64,000 nucleotides of DNA, taken from Candidula unifasciata (lineage: Eukaryota; Mollusca; Gastropoda; Stylommatophora; Geomitridae). Both the position numbers and the translations under genes were made by a program. The notes below the pieces were generated by a model. It was not told where the DNA came from, made no database searches, and saw only the letters and a list, made by a program, of their open reading frames with translations. Of the stretch, positions 54,773-64,000 are shown piece by piece (the stretch's first letter is position 1; each line of letters starts with the position of its first letter). Location of the stretch: the NCBI GenBank assembly GCA_905116865.2, contig CAJHNH020001090.1:468501-532500 (forward strand). Direction: 5' to 3'.

Positions 54773-57700
54773 CTGAAAGCAAATTAGGAAAATAAATAAT
54801 AATAATGAATGTGCATGCAAAAACAAAATATCATTAATTTGTTCAATGCCAATCAACACACCACACAATTATTAGGTTGCATTTACATCATATAAATTAT
54901 GTAAGTAGGGATGTACTTGTTTTATATTTGAATATGCTAAGTTTTATCATCATCATATATTTTAATGTTAGGTTGTATGTATTACGATGTAAGTTACGTT
55001 GTATTAACATTAGGGCTGTACCGAATAGTGATTCTCACTATTCGGCCGAAAACGAATGGCTGGACCATCTATTCGGCCGAAAACGAATAGCTGGACCAAC
55101 TATTCGGCTGAATATTAATAGTGAATCATCATCATCAAGTGCTTTGCCGACTGGCATGGGCGATAATGCCTCACCACAATCTGCGATCTCCTGCAGCACG
55201 TATTAGTTCGTGTGTTGACACACCTCCATGCCATGCAACAAGACTGCCAGGAATCTTCTCTCGTCTTCCTCTATCCCTTCTTCCACTGATCTTTCCAGTG
55301 GTCACCACATGTTCCATTTTCCCTCATCTTATAACATAGTCAAATAATGATGACTGTCTCCTTCTGATGTCTGTGAGTAGTTGTCTTCGGGCTCCTGCCT
55401 CTATCAAAACCTCTTGGCTGCTTTTTTGGGGGCTGTAAAAGGTATTCTAAGCATAGTTCTGTAAAACCACATCTCTGAGGCCTCCAGAAAGTGTTTGGCC
55501 TGCCTACCGATTGTCCAGGACTTACATCCATATGTTAAAACTGGATGTATGTAACAAGCAAGAATTCTTTTTTCTAACCTTCAATGACAAAGATATATTG
55601 CATAAGATGTTCTTCATTTTATAAAATGCAGTTTTTGCCTGTCCTATTCTGTTTCTTACTTTAGTAATGCATCTTCCATCTAATGTTATCCATGTGCCCA
55701 GATACTTAAATTTCTGTACTTGTCCCAAAATAAAACCATTGACTTTTATTACACATTTAGGAATAATTATTTTCTTTGATACCGCCATTATTTCTGTCTT
55801 CCCACTATTCAAACTGGGGCCCATTTTTCCACTTTCATGTTTTGCATCCTTCAGTCAGTCAGTCTGTGGTAACTAATACCTGTGAAAAAAGTTTTATAAC
55901 AAGTAACTAAACTTGTAAATTGTCACTGACAGCTTAGTTAATCCATGAAAGCGGCATTAGCTCTCAACAGAAAAAGAAAAAAAAAACAATCGTTCCATGT
56001 TGTTAGCATTAAGACACTTCTTGTCTAACTGAGGGTATTTCAAGCTGTACTAAACAGACGTTCACTTGGTACGCTCGCAGGTGGTGCACAAAGATAAAGA
56101 TAACGCTTGACAGTGTGAACCAATGTGGGAAATCTTGATATGTTTATTTGCCACCAGTCCAGAAACGGGTGTAAGGTAACCACCATTTGTATTCGACCCG
56201 ACGCAACTATTCGACCTGAATACCAAATAGTTATTAGGTCCACTATTCAGCCCCGAAGCAAATACGAAGCGAATATTCGGTATAGCCCTAATTAACATCA
56301 TAATGAAAGAGTTCATCAGCTGGCAAGTAATGCACCAATGCAGACATGAAGAAGCAGGGATAGAGGTGATATCAATGCTGGGTGGACTAATTTGGGGGAT
56401 AATGTCAAATCTCTGATGCAAACACAAATGTGTGATGCAGTAGTTAAGCTTGATCAAGCATACCTATGCCCTCTTCAGGGTGAAGACAGGAGATACTATA
56501 ACCAACTTCTCATGAGAACAATTAGTAGAAGTACTTCCCCGTGTGGGTTCCAGGGCCCTATTATAGAGAAAACAAGAATAGACCCACTGCCTACCTAAAA
56601 GCATGTCCTAAGAGTTGACTAATTGGGAGCTTCCTTCAAAGTTATAGTGTTCTGCCTGAGAGGCAAGGAACCAACAGCCTGCAAAAAAGTTAGATCTGTC
56701 AAATGGATGCACACGCAGCACTCAGGCTCTTGAACAAGACTGCAGTCCAGAAGTGGATGAACAACCAGAACTTTCCACTGAAGTTTACAGCCGGTGAGCG
56801 CGAAGAAGAAGAAGTAGAAGTATCCTTGAGTGGCTGTTTCATCGGAAGACTGAGCATGCATGGGAAAGCCCAGTGTGCAAAGACGATATTGATAACATTA
56901 TTTATGTTGGGCTTTAATAACATTAAATAAATTGTATGCTTAAGGTTTTAAACACCATATACATTTTATAAAAATTATTATTACATAACCGTTTGACCTA
57001 ACCCACTGAGCTCTGTTACTTTCACTTGTTAATGTTCTTGATTTTGAATCTACTGAAAGATGGAGCTTTTAACGTTTCCTCTACTTCTGTGTGTACCCTG
57101 GCATCTGGCAAATCGTGCTGTGGTTTACAGCAAGGATGCAAAACTGAGCTCGCCTGCCATTCAACAAGCTGAGAAACCTAAGGGCTGTGCAAGACTAGAT
57201 CTAGGTTAGTCAGTTTGACTGCATGGAACTTAGTGTACAAACACACCAACATTTAGGCATCTTCTTCCATATATTTTTCAGTTTCCCCAGCTATAATCTC
57301 CAGTGGAAAATCCTGGTTGTTTGTCCACTTCTGGACTTTAGTCTTGCTCCAGAACTTGAGTTTTGCATGCACATCTCTTTTAGAGAGCTGGCTTATTTGT
57401 AAGCAGAATGTTGGATCGTTGCCTCTTAGGCAGATGAACCCCAACTTTGAATAAAATCCCAAATAAGTTGACTTTTACAACCTGCTTGTTAGGGAGGGAG
57501 CAGGTCTATTTTTGCTTTCCCCCCACAATGGGGAAACCATTGACTGTAAACTAATACACCAACATTTAAGTATAAATTATTGCGTCAACATTTAGATATA
57601 AACTTATACAGCAACATTTAAGTATAAACTAACACATCAACAGTGAAGTATAAACTAATACACCAAAATGTAACTCTTTAGTCCCAGGGATGCACCCTAC

Positions 57701-60700
57701 CTAAGCCCAATGAACGCATGATGCACCGATGTTTTGTTGCTCTTTACTACCTCTGAGGCATGTGATGCTAAACCCTCTGGGACTCAGCTGTGTATAAACT
57801 AATACACCAATATTCAAGTATAAACTGTTATGATAGCATTTAAGTGTAAATTGTTATGCCAAAGTTTAAGTGTAAACTGGTATGCCAACATTTAAGTGTA
57901 ATCTGACGAATCAATATTAAGTATAAGCTAACACACCAACATTTAAGCATAAACGATTACAGCAACATTTAACTACTGTTATCAGAACACTGCAGAGAAA
58001 AAAAAATCACCTTTACAAAGTAGTTGGTACCATTAACTATCTGACTCTTGTATGCGACGGCCTTGAAATGTGGAAAACTATTTCCATCTTTTGCTTCCAA
58101 GTCAGCATGAACCTGCAAGACACAGACTAGGATTTAGTGCAGGAATAAACAACTTAAAACAAATGGGTAAAAATTAAACACATGTAAGTTAGTTAGTCAC
58201 TTCATCGAAAGATTATCCTCACTGCACGTTGGACACGTCCATAAGTGCTCTAGCCCCATCTTCAGTCAATCCCCCAGTGTGTGGCGACTGTTAACACCGG
58301 TTTACTATTCTTCTTTGGCTTGTAATGTTGTGAATTCCCAGGGAAATCCCAGAGAGTTCTCGATTGGGGGGACAAGGTCAGAGGACCAGTGAGACGAGGA
58401 AAGCGAGATAAGCAGGTCTTGAGTATTCTGTGGTGAGTGAATAGGGATAGGAGGAAAGTGTGAGACTTGAACGGAGGGTGTGAATCCAGAGAGGGTAGAA
58501 AGTCAGTTGAAGTTTGGACCCGGATGTGTGCGGTCAAATGCAAGATAACAACTGAGAAGAATGCAAACCGTCTGACCACGTGTATTTATTTGAGAGCAGA
58601 AATGAACAGTCTACTAACTGCAAGTTTCGATTGTGTACAAGTAAAAATGTTAGCTTGATCCAGATGTATGATCTGAAAAGTAATGGTAGAGAGAATCACC
58701 GTGTGAGAAAGTTGGCAATGTCATCAGGAATCAGCAAAGCAGAGCAACAATGTTGGAACAGCGAATAAAGATCAATAACTGAGCGTTCGTCACCTTGTGT
58801 ATTCCTAGTAACTGTGTGTACCTAAAAATGTGACGAGTTAAAGCAAACCCCAAGTAGAGCCACACTGCAGGCTACCTGTATAGTGTTTGATGAAACCTCT
58901 TTTAACCTGAAGTTTTTGTAGTCTTTTTGGTGTTGCCGATTCAATGTCGTCTCCTGAATCATCTCCTCATCCTGCCTCCTTGAGAGCACTAAGAATGTCA
59001 GCCTGGTCCTTGCTTTCCCTGCCAGCAAGCCAATCGGCTCGTTCATTCTCTCTCACTTCAGACTATCTTTGTTCAAAATTGAAACTAATACATATGTAAG
59101 TGTGTTAGGAGACAACAATGGTGATTATTTTGAAATAGGTGGCTATTCTGCTTCAGAACCAAGATATGAGGACACAGATCATCTCACTAAAGCGGTACTA
59201 AGTTCATGAATAAGGAAAAAACAATAATTCAGCCATGATCAACCAGCTACTCAGAGGGGAAAGCTATCAGTAATTTTGTGGTCTACGTTTATCTGTGTCA
59301 TATTTATCGCTAATAAGTGCTGTCCACCAAATAGCCCTGATAAGCGTTCTCGCAGCATTGACTTGATGACTGCTACTGATCACCTATCCAATCGGAAACT
59401 AACTCGGCTATTGGCAGACCATTAAGCCACCTGGGTACTGATGTAAAGATTAGGACAATTAATCTTGCTGGTCAAGTTAAGATCAAAATCTGCTACTGAA
59501 AATAAACAAAAATAATGCGCACAAAACTATGCCATTGATAAGTTACAAAAACCATATAGAATGTTAAAATGTCACAGACTGCAAATTTCCAATTTCAATT
59601 CCATTTAAGAAACAAATCAAAAACTCAACCATGCTCAACCTGCTGCTAGCTAGCGAAGGCGCCAACAGTCTCTGGCTATATTTGTAGTCTTGTTTATTAG
59701 CACCATTTTCATGGCTAGAGTTATGGTATTTGCACTGTCTCTGGGTTTAACTCGTTGAATCCCAAGGAACGCATCATACGTAATAGATTTCTACCTAGAG
59801 GCCCAGTGAACGCATCTTGTGCCGATTTTACGTCTTTCTTGACTACCCCTTGGGCCTGTGATGCTAAACCCCCTGGGACTCAGAGTTAATTCTTTCCTCC
59901 AAGTCAGACCGCTCATTTCCTATCCTGTTGTCAACTGTTTTCTTCTTCCACTTTAAATTCTGATGTTCCCTCCTTGGTTCCAGCCCCTTCTGATTTGGCC
60001 AGGCCTATTCTGTAGGATAGTGAGCTTTTCAACATAATGTCCTTTGGACCATCATTTATAGTTTTAAAATTTTGATTATATTACTTTACCAAAAAGTACT
60101 GAAAACAGTTTTTGGGTTTGGATAGATCATAAAATTGAAAATATTCTGTGTGAGACCATAGTGGTCTTGTAGTTGTCTTCATGAACCTTAGCTCTATTAT
60201 AAAAAAAAAAAAAAGGAGACTGTCAAAGGAAGCTATTAGACTGGTCATAGCAATGGAGAAGATAAAGAGCACTGCAAGCTTATGTCACAACATCACACCA
60301 CTACAGAAGACTGTTGCATAATATAAACTGTGAGAACCTAAATCTTTCTGAGTCACAGACCATTTCACAATCACTAAAGAATGAATACTGGAGACTCTGA
60401 ACTCTAAATGAACTCTTAGAATATCATTACCATGGATCAAGAGCTGAAACAATGCTGATATTCTAAAACTGGGCCATTCAACTAAGTTTGTCAGGGATCA
60501 AAATGAGAATCATCAGGAGCCCAAGGCCTAGCACAGAAATAATAAAGATATGAATACAAAGCATTTTGTAGGAGATCAGTGGGCCACTTCCTAGCCAGAT
60601 TTGGCCTGCGACCCCCCCCCCCCCCCCCCAACTAATTAGCCCTACTAAAATGTGAACTGAACACAAAGGAAAACTGGTTAAAAAAAAAACAGAATCATGT

Positions 60701-61410
60701 CTGAAAAACAAATGTTCTGCCCATACAAGACATTCCAGTAACTTTGGGGACATCAGTAATCACATGAAGGGAACCGCTGACCTTTTGTCCTCTAAAAGAG
60801 ACAAGTATCAACTGGCACTAAGGTGGACAGAGGTCAATGGAGACATCTTGGACAGGACATGAATGAGCACATGACCAGGTCAGAAGAGGGGATTTTTACA
60901 GCAGAGGGATAGTCCATTCTGCCAGGGGATCTGCAAGAAACAATCTGTCAAAACGTCAAGCAAAGAAATACAAACAAGATATATTATGAGGTGTAAAACT
61001 AAATCGCAGTCATAAACAAAACTTAGCAATGAATACAAAACAGAAGACACTTGAACTGTGTACCTCAACCTGTGCTTCCTCAAACAAATGATCACATGAA
61101 GAAAACCATTAAAAAAAAAAAAAACACACACACACACAACAACAAAGGAATATTTTTCTGATGCTAGTCAGTTAGTTCCGACTTAATAGCGTTTAGCTTA
61201 TTTTAAATTTTGTTTTATCGAAAGAAAACATTTCAGTGAATGTAGCACGTCCGCATTCTTACATTCTATCTTGAAAAACAATTCGGCTTCTAATAATTTC
61301 TTCTTCTATATTTAGAATGAATAATTCTGAACAAATTCACGTACCTTCTCAACCAAAGCTTGAATTTCTTCAGTAGCCTCTTTAGTCTCGGTAGTTCCTC
61401 CACACAGCAT
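54644..61410 (-). CDS. CSTB-like: Stefin/cystatin-B-like cysteine protease inhibitor, three exons
   Basis: Coding exons 61345-61410, 58011-58112 and 54644-54772 (minus strand) join in phase 0 to 98 codons plus TAA, the usual stefin length. Stefins are cytosolic, tight-binding, reversible inhibitors of papain-like cathepsins (B, H, L, S). The protein starts MLCGG, with the conserved N-terminal glycine at residue 4. The first hairpin loop reads QIVNG (residues 46-50, family QVVAG), then NYF; the second loop reads LPH (73-75); the C-terminus is EYF, close to vertebrate cystatin B. There is no signal peptide and only one cysteine (residue 3), so this is the stefin branch, not secreted cystatins. 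Donors are AAG|gtacgt and AAG|gtgatt; acceptors are cttgcag| and gctttcag|. The ATG is the first one matching the family N-terminus. Introns are 3,232 and 3,238 bp and packed with transposons. No frameshift or stop is seen. Function is assigned from family knowledge. Confidence 0.93.
55120..55832 (-). pseudogene. LINE RT/C-terminal fragment inserted in the hAT element
   Basis: The minus strand reads [27 protein letters not shown] and [16 protein letters not shown], then across frameshifts [23 protein letters not shown] and GRRDRGR, ending in an (ATG)n-type tail at 55122-55136. It is a paralogue of the 37.2-kb copy. Its (ATC)n tail abuts hAT sequence. Confidence 0.78.
55975..56243 (-). pseudogene. 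hAT transposase C-terminal dimerisation domain remnant
   Basis: Minus-strand frame with [31 protein letters not shown], a stop, then a frame reading [14 protein letters not shown]. These match the end of hAT transposases (WW...FP.L...P.tSvpsER.FS.). The DDE catalytic core is absent, so it is not active. Confidence 0.82.
56299..56940 (+). pseudogene. I-clade LINE 3' fragment interrupted by an S1 SINE
   Basis: The plus strand reads [10 protein letters not shown], then [27 protein letters not shown]; it is interrupted at 56534-56812 by a SINE and resumes [25 protein letters not shown]. The closest relative in the window is the RNase H side of the twin-primed copy. It lies in intron 2 of the stefin-like gene, directly beside the hAT element. 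Confidence 0.8.
56534..56812 (+). mobile_element. S1 SINE copy nested in a LINE, with target duplication
   Basis: Starts ccccgtgtgggttcc and ends (GAA)n. It is flanked by AGTAGAAGTA at 56524-56533 and 56813-56822. The interrupted LINE reads continuously once the SINE is removed. Confidence 0.82.
57261..57536 (-). mobile_element. S1 SINE in stefin intron 2
   Basis: Reads ccacttctggactttagtct, gcatgcacatctcttttaga, cagatgaaccccaac, then ggtctatttttgctttcccc. Moderately diverged. Confidence 0.7.
57545..57990. repeat. Degenerate ~27-bp tandem repeat in stefin intron 2
   Basis: Unit acatttaagtataaactaat plus acaccaa, 12 or more diverged copies, interrupted by MITE TD at 57671-57793. It ends just before exon 2. 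Confidence 0.85.
57671..57793. mobile_element. MITE family TD inside a tandem repeat
   Basis: taactctttagtcccaggga and the mirrored gggactcagctg; core ccaatgaacgcatgatgc matches the 59.7-kb copy. It interrupts the 27-bp array of 57545-57990. Confidence 0.6.
58011..58112 (-). CDS. Stefin-like gene, coding exon 2
   Basis: Encodes 34 residues from VHAD to NYFVK, with the QIVNG first inhibitory loop. The acceptor is tcttgcag| and the donor AAG|gtgatttt, phase 0 at both ends. The exon is 102 nt, and no alternative frame makes sense of these splice signals. Confidence 0.92.
58195..59050 (-). pseudogene. I-clade LINE 3' fragment, split by about 520 bp
   Basis: The minus strand reads [15 protein letters not shown] and [13 protein letters not shown] between 59050 and 58830, then resumes at 58305 with [25 protein letters not shown] and an ACTAAC tail at 58190-58205. 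The ending CSEDN plus the TAAC-type tail matches the 44-kb subfamily. It lies in intron 1 of the stefin-like gene. Confidence 0.65.
58305..58828. mobile_element. Unidentified insertion, possibly a solo LTR
   Basis: About 520 bp separates two parts of one LINE fragment, so it is an insertion by position. It contains AATAAA at 58764-58769 near one end, as LTRs often do, and starts close to a TG dinucleotide. No clear terminal repeats or target duplication were found, so the identity is open. Confidence 0.3.
59747..59889. mobile_element. MITE family TD with TTAA flanks, intron 1
   Basis: Flanked by TTAA at 59747-59750 and 59886-59889; inward ends CTCGTTGAATCCC and CTCTGAGTCCC. TTAA duplications are typical of piggyBac-type insertion. 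Confidence 0.62.
60340..60870 (+). pseudogene. Very degenerate LINE remnant in stefin intron 1
   Basis: DNA and broken-frame similarity to the 40.9-kb LINE: cacaatcactaaagaatgaa, [14 protein letters not shown], ATGCTGATATTCTAAAACTG. No intact motif; poly-C at 60613-60629. Confidence 0.35.
61345..61410 (-). CDS. Stefin-like gene, coding exon 1
   Basis: Encodes 22 residues from MLCGG to LVEK and contains the N-terminal trunk with Gly4 that enters the protease active-site cleft in stefins. It ends AAG|gtacgt, a strong donor, in phase 0. The start codon is 61408-61410. A non-coding 5' exon further upstream cannot be excluded. Confidence 0.9.
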
Positions 61411-61625
61411 GTTGTCTGGTAATAAATGCGAGAGTAAGAACAAGAAGATGTGAACAGTTGTAGGTGCAGGTTCAACAATGAGGAAATCAAACCTGGTGGA
61501 CGCTGAAATAGTAGCAGGATGCTTTCTTCTTTCCTGGGGATTACCTGCGTCACGTGACCTCCAGCGATCATGTGATTTTACTGCCACGTGACGATGACAC
61601 AGATATTTATAGTTCAAGCGAGACA
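61411..61625 (-). promoter_or_regulatory. Stefin-gene 5' region with a cluster of E-box/CLEAR/M-box sites
   Basis: Seen directly: GTCACGTGAC at 61549-61558 (perfect palindrome), TCATGTGA-type at 61566-61573, and GCCACGTGAC at 61583-61592, all within 45 bp. A TATAAATA motif on the minus strand lies at 61604-61611. GTCACGTGAC is the CLEAR consensus bound by TFEB/TFE3/MITF-type bHLH-Zip factors, and TCAYGTGA is the MITF/TFE M-box; USF and MYC/MAX also bind CACGTG. A link to lysosomal-stress regulation of a cathepsin inhibitor is inference. If the TATA-like motif is used, transcription would start near 61578, inside the cluster. Confidence 0.6.
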
Positions 61626-61769
61626 ACCCTGACTGCTATAGAAAGTTAAATTAATATTGATTTGTCTCCCTTGCATTACAAAATATGGTGGACACCGTAG
61701 AAAAGTCTTTAAAAGTTGCAATTTAGAAAGACTGTTGGCACCATGTTTTCCGTTTTACAGCTAGGCTGT

Positions 61770-61880
61770 GATATGTGCGCCCTTCTGACAAAACGCCAGA
61801 TATTAGTAAATCCTTAGTCGCTTTTTACAACAGACTTGTTAAGAAGCAGCGCGTCTTTTCACCCCCACCCTCAACCCATA
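61770..61880 (-). mobile_element. S1-like fragment
   Basis: Contains ccttagtcgctttttacaac and gcagcgcgtct, preceded by taggctgtgatatgtgcgcc as at 19155. It lies upstream of the stefin promoter. Confidence 0.45.
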
Positions 61881-62454
61881 AACAATTGAGATCATAGACT
61901 CACATGTGGAAGCTCAGAAGTAAATATACAGGCATTGATGGGTACACGTAGTGAGAAAAAAAAAGGGGGGGGGGTAGGGAGAGGGCTAAGTTAAACCGAA
62001 ACACAGGCTCTTTTTTTTTTTTTAAACTAATTTTTAAAAAAAGAAAAAAAGACACGTTTTTTTTTTCTCCCTCTGATTGCAGTTTTTTTTAGTTCCACAC
62101 AGTGACTGAAGGGTCAAATTCTGTTGAGGGTCGAACTTCAGCAAATCACAATCTCTTCCCTTCGTCAGCAAACGATTGCATGGACCTGTTGTGCCATTAA
62201 TTGAAAGACGTGTGACTCCGTGCAACTTGGGGGCAGGTATATTCCGAAGGTGAAGGTTATGGGAAATTTCCAAGGAAATGGAATATTTATGGGGTTTGTG
62301 TGCTTAATGGTTTATTCCATCCCTGTCACTACCGGCGGTAGAAAAAGAAGTACAGATTACAATAGTGGTGAATAATAAAGTGACAGGTACTAGTTATAAA
62401 TCCTAAACGAGATTTAGGTCCTTTTGTTTCAATTCACATCATTACGGGGAATCC
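61881..62454. other. No gene; homopolymer A/T/G runs
   Basis: Poly-A/poly-G (61957-61974), poly-T (62010-62022) and A-rich 62035-62050. Upstream side of the stefin promoter. Confidence 0.5.
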
Positions 62455-62605
62455 GAGCGTTCTCAGGTGAAGTCAAATATTATAGGGTTGTTAAGGAGTA
62501 AAATGAGCACCGACTAAATCTAACCCTAACCCACCCTTACCCCACCCCCCCCCTTTCCCCCATGATATTGGATTGTCACAAGGAAGTCTCAGATTCTCGA
62601 ATAGG
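62455..62605. mobile_element. MITE family TB-like, degenerate
   Basis: tcaaatattatagggttgtt on the left and ccatgatattggattg on the right are inverted matches; the core is taaccctaacccacccttac. Confidence 0.45.
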
Positions 62606-62658
62606 TAAAAAAAAAAATTAGAAAAAAACATGCCCTTATCATGATTGGTCATTTCAAC

Positions 62659-62817
62659 TTAGCTCACCCCAAACATGGGCAAACCCGGCGAAGTCCAGTA
62701 TTATAGTGGTGCTAGGGTGGGCATATTTTAAATCGTAACATCCCTTTTAAAGCGTAACATCCCTATCATATTGGACTTTTCCTGGGATCCGGGGTCTCCG
62801 TGTTTGAGGTGAGCTAA
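62659..62817. mobile_element. MITE family TB, copy
   Basis: Terminal inverted repeats TTAGCTCACCCCAAACA (62659) and TTAGCTCACCTCAAACA (inward from 62817). Internal attatagtggtgctaggg and ccctatcatattggac are mirrored. Confidence 0.78.
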
Positions 62818-63064
62818 TATGAAAGTACCGATTACTCTTTCAGGATGCTTATAATATAGGTCCTACACCATCCGTATAGACCCTAGCTAGATGGGCAGAC
62901 TTTGTTCGCTCGATAAAACAAACAACAAACGCACCTAATTTTTAACTAATGAGTATATAAATAAACATTTAAAAAAAAAATAGTATTGATATAAACACCT
63001 TAAAAATTGATAATACAGATGTAGATTTTTATATAAGAAAATACATCTGAAAAGAATAATTGTT

Positions 63065-63440
63065 AAGTTTCCATTGCAGGACGTTGAAGAACCAGCCCAA
63101 GCATATTTGGCGTGCTTGAGTGTGTGCGTGCATGCTTGCGCGCGCGCGTGTGTATGTGTGTAAATATTTATAATTTCAATAGAAAACTGTACGTTCTACA
63201 GCTGGCGTGGGGAAACAGATGCAAAGGGAGACCGAGAGGGAAAATACTGGACAGTTGGACATCATAGAATAGATGATCTTCTGTGTCAGAACTGACTGAA
63301 AGTACACGAGACAGGAGGTTGTGGGTGGGACATGACTTCAAACGTTACACGGCAACAGGAAGAAGTAAAGCCATAACTAAATAAAAGGTCGGTTCTCGAT
63401 ACCACTGTGGCGACCAATGCAAGGTAGTCTTCTGCTAAAT
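63065..63440 (-). mobile_element. SINE-C split by a LINE fragment
   Basis: 3' part at 63065-63205 (caggacgttgaagaaccagc, ctgtacgttctacagc) and 5' part at 63385-63440 (ataccactgtggcgaccaat, ggcccccagctg); the LINE piece lies between. Confidence 0.55.
63215..63370 (+). pseudogene. LINE C-terminal fragment inserted in a SINE-C copy
   Basis: Plus strand: GDREGKYWTV, then LCQN*LKVHETGG, WDMTSNVTRQQEE. It parallels 23345-23500 and interrupts a minus-strand SINE-C (63065-63440). Confidence 0.55.
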
Positions 63441-63600
63441 GGCCCCCAGCTGACTGCACCTGGTACCCACTCAAGGTTGTATCGACCTGGAAGTCAAGGT
63501 CATTTTTGAAAAATATCTGGCTCTGTCAGGACCCGAATCCACGACCTTTCGATCCTTAGGCGAGCATGTAGCTGCCATCACCACGGCGACTGCCAAGCCA
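63432..63600 (-). mobile_element. SINE-A head and body
   Basis: Minus: gccgtggtgatggcagctac, aggtcgtggattcgggtcc, ttttcaaaaatgaccttgac, cttgagtgggtaccaggtgc. Joined to a SINE-C copy. Confidence 0.75.
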
Positions 63601-63887
63601 CTGAGGCTGACAGTTATAAAAGACCAGGTGGGATTTTCAGGAAGACTTTTGAAAGTGCATGAAAAGTAGAGATTAGATTAGACTCGAACACACCCCCATT
63701 CGTCCATGGCAGCTGTGTACTCCCGAGTTGAAGATGGTTTGACTGTTATGGGGAAATTAGATTTTTTTTTTACGTAGGCTGTACGGAGTGTCATAAATCC
63801 ATGTTGTCTGGCCGACTAAATTCAATATGTGACTCTTCAAGTCGCTTTTGTATCAAAATTTCCGATAGCACAACTGTCCCGCCGCCC

Positions 63888-63892
<5 letters not shown>

Positions 63893-63958
<66 letters not shown>
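63893..63958. repeat. (CT)n microsatellite
   Basis: 33 CT dinucleotides. Confidence 0.98.
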
Positions 63959-63960
<2 letters not shown>

Positions 63961-64000
63961 GCTGCTACGTAGATAGTTGACAACTCTCACTAGTAAAGCC

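Larger units (their letters stand above)
55011..56290 (-). mobile_element. hAT transposon remnant with 8-bp target duplication
   Basis: Terminal inverted repeats TAGGGCTGTACCGAATA (55011) and TAGGGCTATACCGAATA (reading inward from 56290). ATTAACAT flanks both sides at 55003-55010 and 56291-56298, exactly the hAT 8-bp duplication. Inside, the minus strand at 56040-56240 shows a hAT C-terminal dimerisation segment: [16 protein letters not shown], then [12 protein letters not shown]. The N-terminal transposase is missing. A LINE fragment sits in the middle. It lies in intron 2 of the stefin-like gene. Confidence 0.9.

Noticed and set aside
54773..54868. N-terminal extension of stefin exon 3 as a single-exon protein
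   Set aside because: The upstream part lacks family similarity and a canonical acceptor sits exactly where similarity begins.

Overview
The window is eukaryotic DNA. It has spliced exons with GT/AG boundaries, tRNA-derived SINEs, non-LTR retrotransposons, hAT/MITE-type DNA transposons, minisatellites and long microsatellites. The mix (RNase H-bearing I/Nimb-like LINEs, RTE-like LINEs, Penelope-like elements, tRNA SINEs) fits an invertebrate, and I would guess a mollusc, probably a gastropod. That is inference; no taxon-specific gene is present. I see no operons, CRISPR arrays, prophage, rRNA or functional tRNA genes.

One host gene is clearly supported: a stefin/cystatin-B-like cysteine protease inhibitor on the minus strand. 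Its three coding exons are 61345-61410, 58011-58112 and 54644-54772. They join in phase into a 98-residue protein with the QxVxG and LPH inhibitory loops, and all splice sites are canonical. Just upstream of the ATG (61549-61592) lie three TCAYGTGA/CACGTG-type sites, one a perfect GTCACGTGAC (CLEAR/TFEB-type) palindrome. Both introns are about 3.2 kb. Intron 2 is largely nested transposons: a 1,280-bp hAT remnant with an exact 8-bp target duplication and a LINE inside it, then an I-clade LINE with a SINE inside it.

From 1 to 44 kb the window is a repeat graveyard. It holds four SINE families, here called S1 (about 290 bp, GAA tail), A, C and D (tRNA-headed). There are at least three MITE/transposon families, many 3'-end LINE fragments, a Penelope-like element with a GIY-YIG domain (34.99-36.5 kb, minus), and minisatellites with 18, 24, 27, 29, 33, 37, 44 and 52-bp units. 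Long (GA)n, (GAA)n and (GATA)n tracts fill the gaps. The long ORFs here are repeat-driven or transposon-derived.

From 44 to 46.2 kb lies the best-preserved mobile gene: a 5'-truncated I-clade LINE (reverse transcriptase plus RNase H, 659 codons open) with a 13-bp target-site duplication. From 46 to 54 kb there are further LINE fragments and an AT-rich stretch downstream of the inhibitor gene. From 61.6 to 64 kb there are MITEs, nested SINEs and a (CT)n tract.

The most interesting signals are: (1) a hairpin in the S1 SINE and in the 5' part of an RTE-like LINE whose outer stem varies between copies but keeps pairing; (2) a LINE copy with a twin-priming inversion, provable by contiguous breakpoints and a 13-bp duplication; (3) the inhibitor promoter; (4) a 52-bp minisatellite amplified from LINE coding sequence. 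Similarity statements are from reading and hand translation; no database search was run.
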